Counted from the first letter of the stretch, positions 24,521 through 52,899 are shown. The stretch is DNA of 64,000 nucleotides from Manis javanica (GCF_040802235.1 NC_133164.1:114346302-114410301), one strand, 5' to 3'. The notes: generated from the sequence alone by a model not told the origin. Program-made: numbers and translations.

Positions 24521-26019
24521 TCTAGAGTGTTAGAAAAATGATTTGCTGACCTCCTAACCTGGCAAGCATAAGCATCTAAATCAGAGCTGCGAGGGGGTGG
24601 GCACAGAAAGTTCTTCATGTGAAGGCTGTCTGGCCTTGCAGCTGTAACCAGGGCACGGGGAACGCACTTCTGGCTGAAAGCAGGACAGTGCCCGCATCCC
24701 TGCTCGGTGCCCGGGCAGGCCAGGCTTGCAGGGCCCAGTTCCCAGACTGCAGCCTCTCTTACCTTACCAGGAACTGGTATCTTTTGGGGTGGGGGCTGGG
24801 AGAGAGAGGCTGAGAAGGGAGGGGCTGGGTGTGGACAGAGTAGGAAAGAGCAAAGTATAAAATAAGGTGGATTTAGCGCTGACCCCACAATTTAATCTTG
24901 AGAAACATTTTGAAAACGCTCAGGTACATCACTTGACTCAGCTATGCATCATTAAGACGTCACGCCACAGCTCATAATGAGGAGAAGCCTCTGCAGTAAA
25001 ATAGCTTGGTCACCAAGAGGCCCCCAAAGGTAAAAAAAATGCCTTTTCCGCAATGTTGAAAATTCCTGGTGTCAGAGTCACGATGCAGCCAGCCAGCTTA
25101 CACAGGGACACCATCTCCGGAGGGCTCCTGGGGACATTTTGGGAGACTTCTGGTTAAAGATGGCAGATTACACATGTTCATTTAACCTCAGGAACTTCCG
25201 AAAATCACACAAGAAAATTGTAAAGTTTTCTTATTTTTGCTGCCGTTGTTTTATAGCATTAACCTCGGAAGATAAAGGCAGTCAAGGAGACTGTAACAGC
25301 AATAACTTGCTGGAGGCTAAAAAGTGATTGGTTGTGATGAGTGGTAATGGATGTAACAGAACCAAGAAAGTGGAACGCTAGAATGTGAGCAGTGGGGAAG
25401 GCTGATCCTTCAATGCACCCACAGAATATCTAAAGGCTGGAAACTTAGCAGCACCTGGAGCCTCAGGAATGGAAGCTTGAGCTTGGTGAAGAGGCAGGAC
25501 ACGTTCAGTCCTCTCCCACATTCCTCTGCTACCAGGAGTGCAGGCAGGTGACTGCGAGGGGATTCCCTGTATCTCCCAGACTGCAGTTCACCAGGCATAG
25601 ATAAGATCAGGGTTGCCGTCAAGCATTTTTCAAGTAGCCGTGGTCTTCTTCAGAGACAACAGTTTTAGAATTTACTGGAGGAGAATATTTTTCTGACTTC
25701 GAGATAGAAAAGATTTCCTTAAAAAGGCACAAAATGCACAAAATGCGAGGCATGCAAGACAGTATAGATTTAATTGCATGGAAAGACATCCGAAACTAAG
25801 TTTCTAAAATGCCAAATTGGAATGCTTTTGCAACACACACATATAGAAAGAATTTTGGTCAGTCAAGAAGAGAAAGACTAATAACCAAACAAAAAAATGC
25901 CTCCCCAACCTTTCTTCCCCCACAAAAATGTAATTCCAACAAGCATTTCACAGAAGAGAAAATCCTCATCCTCATGTTATTGTCAAAGGATGTCCAGTCT
26001 CCTTGACAGTCCGGCAAAT

Positions 26020-26330
26020 GCAAATTATGACATCATTTTACACATTAGATGGTCAAAAATTAAGAAATCTGACCATATCAAGTGTGAAGAAGTGTGTGTT
26101 GGTCTTTGTATATAGTGTTGGTGAGAATATATACTCAAACACCACCTCAGAAGACAAAAACTAGAAACAAATATGTTTTGACAGGAGAATGGACACATAA
26201 TTTGTGACAGTATAATTCACTCAGTGGAATAGCAATGAAAAAATGAACTATACCTACAAGAAACAACCTGGCTATGTTTGGAATAATTTAGAGTAGAACA
26301 ACCAAGATCTAGAAGACTTTGTAGGATATA
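26020..26330 (+). mobile_element. Old LINE-1 3' fragment
   Basis: Forward L1M-like text: 'tacacattagatggtcaaaa', 'gttggtgagaatatatactc', then 'cactcagtggaatagcaatg' and 'caacctggctatgtttgg'. Degenerate and not coding. Confidence 0.6.
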
Positions 26331-26411
26331 TAAATTTTTTGTAAGGAATTTGGCATTGTTTTGTATAAACCCTACAGAAACTCATGCATTTCCTATGTAC
26401 ATCTTCTCTAG

Positions 26412-26605
26412 AGCAAGAGACAGTAAACTACAGCATATGGCCTGCCACCTCTTTTTGTAAGAAAAATTGTATTTGAACAAGTCGAACCCAATTGTGTACT
26501 GTCTGCTTTCCTATTGGGACCTAGTAGTGGGGACAGAGACCAAAGGGCCAACCAAGACTAAAATATTTACTATCTGGCTCTTTACTAAACACATTTGCTG
26601 ATCTC
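26412..26605 (-). mobile_element. hAT-type MITE relic
   Basis: The segment carries 'acagtaaactacagcatatgg', 'cctattgggac', 'gggacagagaccaaagggcc' and 'aaaatatttactatctggctc'. That is the order of a common mammalian hAT MITE whose copies read GGCCAGATAGTAAATATTTTAGGC on the other strand. I do not give a family number. Confidence 0.6.
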
Positions 26606-27489
26606 CCACTCTAGAGTATTTGTACAATAACGCCAAATTTTTATAAACCTCAAATATAAGCAAAAATAACCTATAATTTGGTCAGACTTTCATGATGAAG
26701 ATACAAAAATAAAACTAGAGAATGACTAGTGTAAATTCAGAACAGTGTATATTTAAGTGGAAATCAGTAGGCAGAGAATAGAATGGGGAAGAATTCATAG
26801 AAGTTCATGGAAGTTAATGGTAATATTTCCTCCTATGCATTAAATATTATAGTAGAAATGTAACAGAAAATAAATTAAAAAGACACAAAGAAGTAATTCA
26901 AGAAAATTTCTCAGGGTTGAATGATATAAGCTTCCACATTAAAAGGGCCAATTGAGTACCAATAAAATGGATAGAAATAAAGCCCACCCCATGGCCCATT
27001 GTGAAATTTCAGGACTTTGGAGGCAGGAAAAATTGTATAAGCTTCCAGAGATCAAAATTAAGGTCACATACAAAAGACCTGAAATGAGAATAACATGGGA
27101 CTTTTTAAGAATAAGACTAAAGCTAGAATACGACAGAAAATGCCTTCAGTTTTGGAGGGAAAATATTTTTTAGCCTAGAATTCTATATATCACCAAACTA
27201 CCAATCTAGTGCAAGAGAGAAAAAAAGGCATTTTCAGATGTTCGACATCTGAAAACCTAACTCCCTATGTCTGTCACGTGACTAATGGAGCATGTGCTCC
27301 CCAAAAATGAGCCAGCAAACAAGAGGACAATCAAGGATGGAGGAAAAGGAGAACCCAGTCCATGGGAGATGTGGAAGGAACCCTCAGGCTTTTAGGTCAT
27401 CACAGGAACACACTTGCAGGGGACTCAAGAACAACCTGCCTGGGCTGGAGCAGGGCAGGGGCTCTGAGCATGATTATTTTAACAAGATG

Positions 27490-29125
27490 AAACTGATTAG
27501 ATATCTCAACTGTTTATACTTTGTCCACGTTATTGAGAAATAATTGTCATGCATCATTGTATAAACTTAAGGTATACAGAATGATAGTTTGATTTATATA
27601 CTTTATGATTACCAAAATAGGTTCAGCTAACATTGATCGTCTTATACAGATACGATAAAAAGAAAAGAAAGAAAATTAAAAGAAAAAAAAATTTCTCCTT
27701 GTGATGAGAGCTCTCAGGATTTACTCTAATGACTTTCTTAAATATCTATGGCAGGGTGAGCTTTGTCCTCGTGCTGTACATTACATTCCCACAACTTCCT
27801 TATCTTTTAACTGGACATTTGTACCTTTTGACCACCCCCCTCCACTTCACCATCCCCCAGCCACCTACTTCTGATAACAAGTCTAATCTCTTTCTCTATG
27901 AGTTTAGGTTTTTTTAAAATTTCATATGTAAGTAAGATCATACAATATTTGTCTTCCACTGTCTGATATATTTTACTCAGCATAATGCCTTTTAGGTCTA
28001 TTGATGTCACAAGTGGTAGAATTTCTTCATTTTTTTTAATGGCTGAATGTTGTCCCATTGTATATATAACTTCTTTATCCATTCATCCATTGATGGACAC
28101 TGAGGGTGTTTCCATGTCTTACCTACTGTAAATCATGCTGGTATGACCATGGGCATACGGATAGCTTTTCAAGTTAGTGTTTTCATTACCTTTGGATATA
28201 TTCCCGGAAGTAGAATTGCTGGATCATATGGTAATTCTGTTTTTAATTTTCTGAGGATCCCTCATATACTGTTTTCCATAGTTGCTGTAGCAATTTGTAG
28301 TCCTGCCAACAGTGTACAAGGGTTCACTTTTCTCCACATCCATGCCAGCAGTTGTTATCGCTTGTCTTTTTGATAACGGCCATTCTAACAATATAAAGTG
28401 GTATCTTATTGTGGTTTTCATTTGCATTTTGCTGATGACTAGTGATGTTAAGCATCTTTTCATGAACCTGTTAGCCTTTCATATGTCTTTTTTTGGAAAA
28501 ATGTCTATTTAGATCATTTACCGATTCTTAAATTGGGTTATTTGTGTTTTTCCTATGGAGTTGTATGAGTTCTTTATATACTTTATGTATTAGCCCCTTA
28601 TCAGATATGCGGTTTGCAAATATTTCTTTTCCCATTTGTTAGGTTGTTTCACTGTGTTGATGGTGAAAAGAAAAGGTTCTGAAAAGAAAAGAAGCCTTTT
28701 AGTTTCATGTGGTCCCACTTGTTTACTTTTGATTTTGTTGCTTGTGCTTTAGGCCTAATATCCAAATGATCCTTATGAAGACCCTATGTCAAGGGGCTTT
28801 GTTCCTATGCTTTCTTCTGGGAGTTTCATGATTTCAGGTCTTACACCTGAGTCTTTAATCCACTTAGTTAATTTTTGAAAGTGGTGTAAAATATGAATCC
28901 AGTTCCATTCTCTTATATCTGAACATTCAATCATCTCAGCACTATTTATTGAAGAGAGTATCTTTTCTCCATTGAGCATTTTGGTTCCTTTGTCAAATTA
29001 GTTGATTGTACATGTCTGCGTTCATTTGTTGGGCTCTCAATTCTGTTCCATCGGTCAATCTATCTATTTTTATGCCAGTCCCATACTGTATGGTACATTA
29101 AGAGAAGCTTTGTGGTGGAGTTCAT
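27490..29125 (-). mobile_element. LINE-1 (L1M-type) 3' part, about 1.6 kb
   Basis: The longest transposon relic here, on the minus strand. Landmarks on the + strand, running from the element's 3' end inward, are 'ctgtacattacattcccaca', 'accttttgaccacccccctc', 'atggctgaatgttgtcccat', 'agaattgctggatcatatgg', 'aacagtgtacaagggttcac', 'gtatgagttctttatatac', 'tcaggtcttacacctgagtc' and 'ctgttccatcggtcaatcta'. The minus strand holds broken remains of the reverse-transcriptase ORF C-terminus (GMDVEKSEPLYTVG) with frame breaks, so it is inactive. Age class and limits are approximate. Confidence 0.85.
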
Positions 29126-29164
29126 GATAAGTATATATATAAAAATAAAAAAAGTATATATAAA

Positions 29165-29245
29165 AATTTGCAGTCCCACCAACAGTGTACAAGGGTTCAC
29201 TTGTCTTCACATCCATGCCAGCATTTGTTATCTCTTGTATATCTC
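29165..29245 (-). mobile_element. Second short LINE-1 fragment
   Basis: This segment is an imperfect copy (roughly 9 in 10 bases) of 28290-28365 in the L1 just upstream. It shares 'caacagtgtacaagggttca' and 'acatccatgccagca'. It is embedded in TA-rich sequence, so it is either a separate L1 insertion or a local partial duplication. Confidence 0.75.
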
Positions 29246-32200
29246 TCTCTACATATAAATATATATACAAAATAAGTGTATATTAAATTTTTTTAAAGGA
29301 GATAATAATGCTAGGAAAACAAAATGTACAAAAAGTATAATCATAGAATCTGATTCAGCTGTGAATTGCATGAACATAGTTATAATGAACAACAAATGTG
29401 GATCTAACCAAAATTTGGTCACTCTAAAACATTTGGGTATAATTTAATCCTTGCCATTCATTAGCTATGAGGCAAGTCCATTGACTACTCTTCTGGTTAT
29501 TCAGCTGTGAAACAATGATTTATCTTCCAGAAGTCATCAAAAATATTAAATAAGATAATGTGCATTGAAATATTTTATGAATTGTGTGGGACCACTAAAA
29601 TGTACAGTAAGGGATGCCCAAAGAAGTTCAATGACCTACTCATAATCACGTAATTATTACCAGACCTTAGTATAACACTCAAGTGTTACTAACAATACTT
29701 TGATAGTAATAATAATAACAAAAATTACCAGCAAATTATCATTACTTTGACAGTAAAAATAATAATAATGATAGTAATATTGAGTGCTTATTATGATTAG
29801 ACATTCTGCCTAATGCTTCACCTACATTATTTTATCTGTAATAACATCTAGTTTTACATATAGAACATGATTTTTTTCAAATCTTTCCTACCTTATAATT
29901 TTATTCAGAGCTGTTAGAACTCATGAACATCATGATACTTTAAATGACTATATTAGAACTTTTGGAAATGCAGGCTATGGGCTTAACTTTCCATACTATT
30001 ATCATAAGAAGAAAGAGGATCTTACTTCAAGATTATGATGCTATATTAGAAAATCACGCAACATAATTTCAACATGAGTCACAGCTATAGGCTAAAGGAT
30101 CATGACTCTCCATAGAAAAGTGTGATGACCAAAGGTTTCTCCTTGATGGTGAAGTTTCCAACAAAATTTTGAAATGGGCTTAATGCACTCATGTCCAGGA
30201 AAACAGGAACTTGTTATGGAGTAAGAGTTGTTAAACATTGGTAAGTCTAAGAGACAGTCACGAAGATATATATATACCAGGTAATCTATTACCTGGAGCA
30301 TAGTGTTTAGCAGCATCTTCAAAAGTTTCTTTTCTATTAAAAGTTTTATTCATTTCTGTTTATAGTCTAGTGTATCATACAAAACTTAGAAAATGGAGTA
30401 GCTTTCTTTCCTTAAGAGTCTACCTCCTGTGGCCTTAGCCCTTAGCATCTGTCTTAGCTCTTTGCCTCCTTTCTTGGTACTTGATACTAGTTCACTGCTT
30501 AGAGCTCCAGGGGTCCCAAGTACTATGATGCCTTCCCCCAAAACCTGAAACAGAGGAGGTATTTTCCCTGCCACAGGTGGGATCCCCTCTGTGTCTCTTA
30601 CAGCTAGCCAACATCAAGGCGGTCTGATCTCTTGCATAGGGAGTTGTAGCCCAGCACCTGGCCCTGAAATTCCCCAAGCTCTGCAGCCAGGATCCTAGCA
30701 TTCACCTGACATCTAGTTCATGAGACTCACCCTGTCCTGGAAGATAAAGCTTTCTATCCTCATAGCAAAGCAATAGACGAGAAGGAGGGCCACACTTTGA
30801 CACAACTTCAGTAGTGCTAGGGAGGTTCAAAACTGTGATATAAAGTTTGTTTTCAGTTTAGTTCATAACGTATTAAGTCGGCATCTCCAGTGAGCACATA
30901 TTACACTAAATGTTGTGGGTATAAAAATATGAGAGAGACAGTTTCTGCTCTCAAGAGACTTACTGGGAAAACAAATATGTAAAAATAGAACTTTAATACA
31001 ATTTTCTAAGTACAGTAATAAAGGTAATCATGAACACTATCAAATTTGAGTACCTACTGTGTACCAGATATTATAAACTTATTTACAATATTTAAGTTAA
31101 TGTGATTTTCTCCAGATGGTCTTGGATCCATGTGAACCCAGTTAGGGCTTTATTGTGCATTTAATGGGGACTCACTGGAGGATTTTTAGGAAGAGTCCTG
31201 GCTGGGTTGGACTTACAGTGTAAATGGATCAATCTTATGGCTTTAGAGACAAGACACTGGAAACAGGAGAGCAGGCCAGAGATGGTGAAGAGCAAAGCCA
31301 GTATTAGAGAAAAAGAGGAGCATACCAACTCAAAACTAAAATTAGTGGGACTTGTTAAATGATGGATGTGAAAGTGGAGAAAAAGGGTCAAGGGTGTTGT
31401 GCTGCTTTGACTTTGGCTTGGATGACTAGTGGGCAGATGGGAAGCAGATGAGGAGAAATAGGTCTGGGAGAAGGACGGGGCAAGGCTGTGTCCCTTCTTG
31501 GACAGGCTGACACTGGGGTGGCTGTGGCAGCAGGTGATGTCCACTGGAGGCTGGGTTTGGAGGTCTCAGATCTGGGCAGAGGCTCCGGCTGGAGCAGGAG
31601 CTCCACGAGTCTTTGTTATCTCCTCTCCTTCCCTCCAAGCCTCCCATCTATATTCCCACATTCCCGTCCGCACATTCTGTGCATGTGACTAATTAACACA
31701 GCGAGAACTGAGCAGTAATTTCCTCTCTCTCTACATTTTTTCACAAACCTAAAGGCTGTCAGGGCTTGAAGGCAATACAAATTTGCTGGTCCAGGCCTGT
31801 GAAAAAACACATCACTCACGATTCATCTCCTTTTTCTATGTTATTTCATTCCTAGAAATCAAGGGATTCCCTCATTCATTTCACAAGGAACTAAACCCTA
31901 GTCATTTTATATGGAACCAAATCTGAAATCTCTGTGTCAATCATGTTTGCATTTTATTAGTGTCAATTGATCTGTTTTTTTAAAAATCTACTTTTAATGA
32001 AAAAAGATAAAGAAGGTAAAAGAGATAAGAGGGTGAAACAAAAGTAACTGACCTCTGGATTTGGAATGCATTCAATGACTATGTGATTATTTGTTTTCCT
32101 TCTAGATATGTTTTATGAATGTTGACATTGAAATGTGTTACTTTTCCTAGGCATACAGCATTGGCCAGGGAACAGATAAGAAACTAAATTAATACTCCTT

Positions 32201-35200
32201 GAGTAATATAAATTAGTCCATTTATCCAAAAATAATCCACAAGGATAATAGAGAGTTGAATATACATGCAATTGTGGTTACATGAGACCAATGTTCCATC
32301 ATTAGATCTTTGAAGGAAATGCATCATTTTAAGCCTAGAGGTACATCTGGTGTTCAGAATGAGTGAATTCATGATTCACAGTGCATTCTGTGGCTGCTCT
32401 GAAAATGCAGTCTTTCTCTGCTTGCTTCTGGCGTGACACATTTTAGGATGGTTGTTGGCTTTCTGGAATAGCTGAATCACAGAACAGTAAATATTTGTTC
32501 TCACCGACTATCAGTTTTGGCATCTATGTTGCAGTTACCACTTGGCAACAAGATAAATACTCTGACTTGAGGTGCTACACTCCCTAACAAAGCTAGTTTC
32601 TTGTGCAAACTTTCTCACACTCTTGGTTGGCCCAGGGCAGTGTCTTAAAATAGATGAAGCTTGTTTTCTATTGGCCTGGATTCCAGGAGTGGCTCTCTCT
32701 GTGGCCTGGGCCCACTCCCTGTCAAAGCCTTCTTATTCTTTTGCTTTTCCTCTCCCCACACCCTGAAACTTCTTCCCTGACCTTCTCTCTCTCCACTCCA
32801 TCAAAACTCTGTTGGCAGGAATTTGGAAACATGTATTATTTCTCCCAGAACCATTAACATGGTAAATTTTATTGCTAATTATAAAGGAGATGTTTATTCT
32901 CTGCTAAAGCTATTTCAAGAAGTATGTATTGGAGGATGTTTTGTCAATGTGACCCCAAATTCTCACCATAGAACTGACCACATTCCAGTATATTTGGTCC
33001 TGCTCACAGCAACAGTTACTTAAATTTCTAGGGCAAACCATGCTGTTGAAATACTAAGGCTAATTACTGTTAATGACCTTTGTTATAAAAATAATGTTTT
33101 AATATATTTATCTGAAATCCACTAATAAAATATGATCATTATAGGGAATTTTATGTCAAAACGGGATTTCCTTTTTGACCTACCATTGTATCATGCTTTG
33201 GATTATTTCAGTGGTAACATTACTGCTGATGTAGAGATGACACATTTTTCAAATTTGCATATTCCCTATCTACCAGCAAATCACATGTAAAGGGTAATTA
33301 TGGAAGCACCAGCGGTTGTTCATTCAGAGTGGACCGAAGGACAGATATACATTGCAACACGCTGAGCATGAGTAAGTCATTTAGCAAATACTTCACACCT
33401 TAATCTGAGTCACGTGCTTATCCTAGTCATTGGGGAAAACGGTCACGGTTTAGAACTTGTAGTGCTTCCATCTAGCAGCGAGAGACACCGAAGAGTTAGC
33501 TGCTTAGGTCATCTGATCACAGCTGGATAGGTGTCTCAAAGGAAAAGGACAGTGCACGCAATTTCCAAATTAGAATATTAGAATTTGATTCATAAAGTTG
33601 TTTTCTTATTTTGGGTATTATTTCTCCTTTATACATGATTCATTGTAGTGCCACTGGAAAAAAAAGAATAAACATCTCAATAAAGATACTTTGATAATAT
33701 ATTTCTGATTTTAAAAGTAATGCATACCTATTGTGGAACATGTGGGAAATTTTTTAAAGTAAAATAAAAAGATGACAAATAAGCCTAAGTTACCACTCAA
33801 AGACAGTCACTGTTTATACATGCCGTATGTCCTTCAAGTCTTATTTCTACATGTATTTTATTTATATAGCTGAGGTCATACTGCATGGACAATTTTATAT
33901 CCTTCCTTTTTCCACTTATGATCATCTCATACACACTGTCCTAGAAGATGAGGCAGTGAGATGGTGAAAGACTTTCTGTTTCACTCTTGTCAGCGTCCAC
34001 AGCAGTGGTCTGCCCTCTAGTCATCACGTGCGCTATCTCAGGTTAATGGAGAGACCTCATCCTATTTTTTATAAGGGTCAGGAACACTCTGTGGTGGCTC
34101 TGCTCTTCTTCTGTGCTTACTGACTGGGTATGGACATGTCTTTCTAAAAGGTGTCTCACCCTTTGGTTCTTCCTCTTACAGACTTTCCAGATTTTTCTTC
34201 ATAAAACACCACTTTTTACAAGTCACTTCCCTTCTCCCAAGTTTAAGGTAGGATGCCTGTAGATTAGGTTCCCCCTCCGTCTGGTGCAGAGGCCCCTCTG
34301 TGAGATGCTGTTCCCTCCCCTCTCTCTCCCTCCCCTGTAACACCCACTCTGCTCTGGGCAGATCTTGGCAGCAGCTCCGTGATCTTTGCTTCCTACTACT
34401 GTAACTGTAGTGCTTTTTCCTTTCAATCATTAACTCCTTCATTAACTGTCACCCTTTCCTTGGTCACACATTTATCAATCCTTTCCCGTCCTTCCTATGA
34501 CACTTCCTATCATTGGTGCCACTCAACTTGGCATTGAGTGGAATATTGCCTTTTACAACTTTCTCTAATTGTTTGCTGTGTGAATGTCTTCTCTTTTTAT
34601 AGTGAGCTTACAGAATTGCTCCACTCTAGGCAGGAAGGCAAGTCCCAAACCTGCCATCAATAATCGTTCTGTTATACTAGCAAACACTATGGAGCCCTTA
34701 CTGTATGAAAGATAGTATGTTAAGTATTTGACAGACATCTCATCTATTCTTCACAAAAGTCTGTGTCATTTAGGGGCGCTTTTGGCTGCAAATGACAGCA
34801 GGCTCAACGTGTCTAACAATGCTTAACTAATACAGATTATTATTTATTATCTTATGTAACAGTTACAACAAGAGCAAAAACTGAAGGTGGCTGGTTTCCA
34901 GCATTGACATAGGAGCCCTCTGATGTCAGGGCTCTGGTTTGGCGTCTCTGCAAATCTCTTAGCCTCCCTCTGGTTGCGTTATGGCTGTAGTACTTCCTGC
35001 CATCACATCCGCATGCTACCATTCTCGAGGTTGGGTAGGAGGGGATGGAGTAGATAGGGAGGTTCTCTTTGCATGTCTCCCTTTTATCAGGAAGGAAACA
35101 TTTCCCCAAACACTACTCAGTGGACTTCTAGCACACTGACCAAAACTGAGTTATACAGCCACCTCCTAGACCAGTAACTACACTCTCTGTCCCCAAAAAG

Positions 35201-37220
35201 CAAGAAATCTCTTAACAATATCTAAACATAATCAAGAAGAAGGATAGCAAACGGAGATTGCTTCTGCGTAGGCAATGTAGCATTGTACCAGCCATATAAC
35301 GTTATTAGAGAATTAAAGCTCAGAGAGGTTGATAAATCTGTGTAAGATTTAACCACTAGTAAGTGGCAGAAAGAAGATTCAAACCAGACCTTTCTGGGTC
35401 TCTCTGAATCCACACCTTTGTTCACCATACTACAGAGCCTTTCTCGAGAATTTGATGATTTTACTCAATTCGTCAAAAAACGTTTTCTAAGTACCCACTT
35501 GATGCTCTCAGCACTGTTCTTGCTGCTAAAGAGGAACCAAGGACATAATCCAGCTACACAGAAGGCCAACTCAGATGGAACATCTGGAATACACTAGATT
35601 AGTTATCATGAGTAGTGCATTATTATATTGCAGGCTTAGCTGTAAGAGATGCCGTTCTATGTAGCAGGAGTTCACGGAGGGTTGTAGAAGTCACTCTGTT
35701 TCCTGGAAGCTCGGGGGGTGTGGGTTGTACCTCACAGATCTGGATCAGAGGGGAGAAGGAAGCATGGACTCCATGATGAGACGAATGACGTGGATGAAAG
35801 CAATGAAGTGGAAATGGCAAAGCCCAAAAGTGAGCAAAGCAAAGGGTGGCTAGGGTTGCAGGCACATTCACTATAGACTCGGCAGCCTGTCGATTTGCCC
35901 GGGTGTGGGTAAAGAACAGCTGAACCCACTGATCACATATGCATTGCCAGAGGGGATCCAGGGGGACTGAGGCTGAAAAGGGACAGAGACCTAGACCCCC
36001 AACCCAAGGCTGCTGCTCAGCACTCACAGAGGCACAGACCGGGCAGAGCACGGAGGGAATGTAAAGTTAGAAAAGGGTCACTGGCTGCCTAAAAGTTTCC
36101 CTTGGCTCCGTGCAGGAACTTAGGAGTTGAGAGATCACTGTTGGGATGGGAATTCCAGCTCTTCTTTATGCAACGTGAGATCATCCAGCAATTAAAAAAT
36201 CAAATAATTTGGCTTTGGACTGACAGACACAGATTCTGAAGATCACATCTGTCCCACTGCACTTCTAATAAGACCAAGTGTTTTGGGGTTAAGTCACCTA
36301 TTCCTTTTGACCAGAGATTCACATTAGCAAGAATAGATAAGGATGAATCTGGCCTTGTGGACCACAGCCAAGCTAAGAAGCTCACACAGGCTCGAACCTG
36401 TGACCTGGGTTCCACTGACTCTCCGGATGGTCAGTCCAGCTCTTTAAGCACAGACACGGAGCTTGCCACACCAGCTGAGAAGGCTCACGGTGCAGTCAGC
36501 TCTCTTCATCCCTGGTCCCTTGGCGAGGCCTTCCATGCTAAAGCAAAGAGAAGCCACCTTCACAATGCATTGCACTTTGCAGTATGTTCTAACAGTGTAA
36601 ACAATATAAAAAAATTGCATAAATATCAATACAAAATTTTCAGATTCAAATTATATTTCATAATGCAGATCTTTTATCAGTTTTTGTACTGTAAATTCCT
36701 TTGATTGTATGTAAAAATCCTGTGATTTTCTTAATCAAGTTTTCCACATTATTATTTCCAATCAACCCTTTGGATTTACTCAGAATTTAAAAATTGAACT
36801 ACACAGTGGATTTTCACTGTTTTTTTTTCTTCTCATAAATGATAAGCTCTGTTGTTCTAACAAGGGCACATGCAAAATACTTTGGCTGTGACTCAAGCCA
36901 GATTAGGGAGGGACCCAGAATTATTTAGGAAATCAGAGCTTGAGAAAATGTAAGAGGTTAAAATAAAGAATTTCTAAGGAAGTGTAAAGAAGGAAAACTA
37001 ATGGCTTTCTTTTCCTTCCCATGCTCAATGGGTTGCTTGGGGCCCCCTAGACTCAAAAGAAAGGATTCCACTGTCTTTAAGTTTGTGAACTTAAAGGCCA
37101 TCCTAGTGGATACAATTTGGTGCTATCTCTGAGCACAGGAATAGAGGGGACCCTTGAAAACAGGGCTGACAGGCTTTTGCTAATTTTAGCAGGCATGTGC
37201 AGATATTGCCAAATTCCAAA
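29246..37220. other. Intergenic upstream of SERPINB2, no gene seen
   Basis: No coding exon is supported. The longest frame (minus strand, 31161-31544) has low-complexity Ser/Leu content and no domain. The 31.1-31.5 kb and 34.8-35.1 kb segments look like old interspersed repeats that I cannot name. This spacer would hold any distal control elements of SERPINB2, but none can be pinpointed by eye. Confidence 0.45.
35285..35440 (-). repeat. MIR SINE relic
   Basis: Reversed MIR: 'taaagctcagagaggttgat', 'ccactagtaagtggcagaaa', then 'gattcaaaccagacctttct'. Confidence 0.65.
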
Positions 37221-37229
37221 GTTTCTGGA

Positions 37230-37371
37230 TGAGGTCATCCCCCACCAAATTTCTTATTGTTTTTCTTCTAAGTGATGTCTTTGTGAGTAAAATGTTGAAT
37301 CACTCAAAGGATATAGATTAGAAGGAGAGAGGAAAAAAAAAGCTTTGTGGGAGGAGCAGAGCTTTATAAAA
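37230..37371 (+). promoter_or_regulatory. SERPINB2: SERPINB2 proximal promoter (CRE-like, two AP-1 sites, TATA)
   Basis: Four elements stand in the order known for the human PAI-2 promoter: TGAGGTCA at 37230-37237 (reverse of the CRE-like TGACCTCA), TGAGTAA at 37284-37290 (AP-1b), TGAATCA at 37296-37302 (AP-1a) and TATAAAA at 37365-37371. With a start site about 30 bp after the TATA box, the AP-1 pair lies near -100 to -112, as in human. Such sites mediate phorbol-ester and inflammatory induction in human cells. That behaviour is inferred here from conservation. Confidence 0.85.
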
Positions 37372-37394
37372 CCAGTCACTGCCATGTCTGATCC

Positions 37395-51915
<14,521 letters not shown>

Positions 51916-52899
51916 TAATTGTGTTTTCACACCATTTGTTTGTTGCTATTCCACTAAGTCTTTAGATCATAAAACTTATTATATGTCTTGATTCCCAGGA
52001 ATCAGGCATCAGGGTTCATATGTGGGAACCAAGACAAATAGAATAAAGGAGCCAAAAGAATAAGCTCCCCTCTGCAAGGAGCCCTAATATGGGGGGTAGG
52101 ATGGGTTGTGTGAAGAACAGTTTAGGGCGGCCTTCTCACAGCAGCAAATGGTATAGCAATTCAACATAACACTTTGGGGCAGTGTCCTTGGGGGAAACGC
52201 ATATTTAAACCTCAACATCAAGAACAAACACGTAGTCCCAGTGGTCCAGACATAGAATCTAGGTCACAGTCATTGAGTTGAGAGTGCACAGGAGTAGAGA
52301 TGGAGTGTGTAAGAGCAGGACGGGGAGCACAAGGTGGCTTCAAGCAGCACTGAAAACTTCTGAGTGGATCAGAGGCAGAGCAGGACGTAATTTAAGCCCT
52401 GAGAACTCAGACGGATCTGAGGTTTGGGGAGGCTGAGCTGGCTGCAGAGTCTGGCTGCAAGAAGTGTAGTTGGATCCCCGGCATCACCCTCCTTATGCCG
52501 GGAGGTAGGGATGCATGACCCACCGGAGGAGGGTGGCTAAGGAGGCACCCTCAGGACTTTGACTATCTGCCTGTAAAATCCCATTTCTAGCACTTACAAG
52601 TCATCTAATCATGGGCCAAAAATGGTGCTTCTTTATGCTTGAGTGTAAACTAGAAAACATAATGAATGCTTTTCTCATAAGGTTGCTGTGATGGTTAAAT
52701 GACTTCATTCATAAAAAGCAATTAAAGCAATGCCTAGCATATACAGTATTTAATAAATACTAGTGCTTATGGTTATTATGTTTTTCAGTAATAAAAGTGT
52801 CTTACGGTCTGCTGGTCAAACATAGAATCCCAGGAAATTATTCACTTAATTTTTTTAAGGTTTGAATTGTAGTTTATTTTGTCTAAATCAGACACTGTT

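Noticed and set aside
24454-24888. 144-codon open frame on the minus strand
   Set aside because: Proline/leucine-rich with no domain, no splice or promoter context, and it overlaps a MER5-like relic. Likely chance in GC-richer DNA.
27800-28500. Minus-strand peptides with GMDVEKSEPLYTVG as a possible gene
   Set aside because: They are fragments of the LINE-1 ORF2 end, with frame breaks and stops, not a host gene.
31161-31544. 127-codon open frame on the minus strand
   Set aside because: Low-complexity Ser/Leu composition. The opposite strand reads like an old interspersed repeat, and nothing marks it as a gene.
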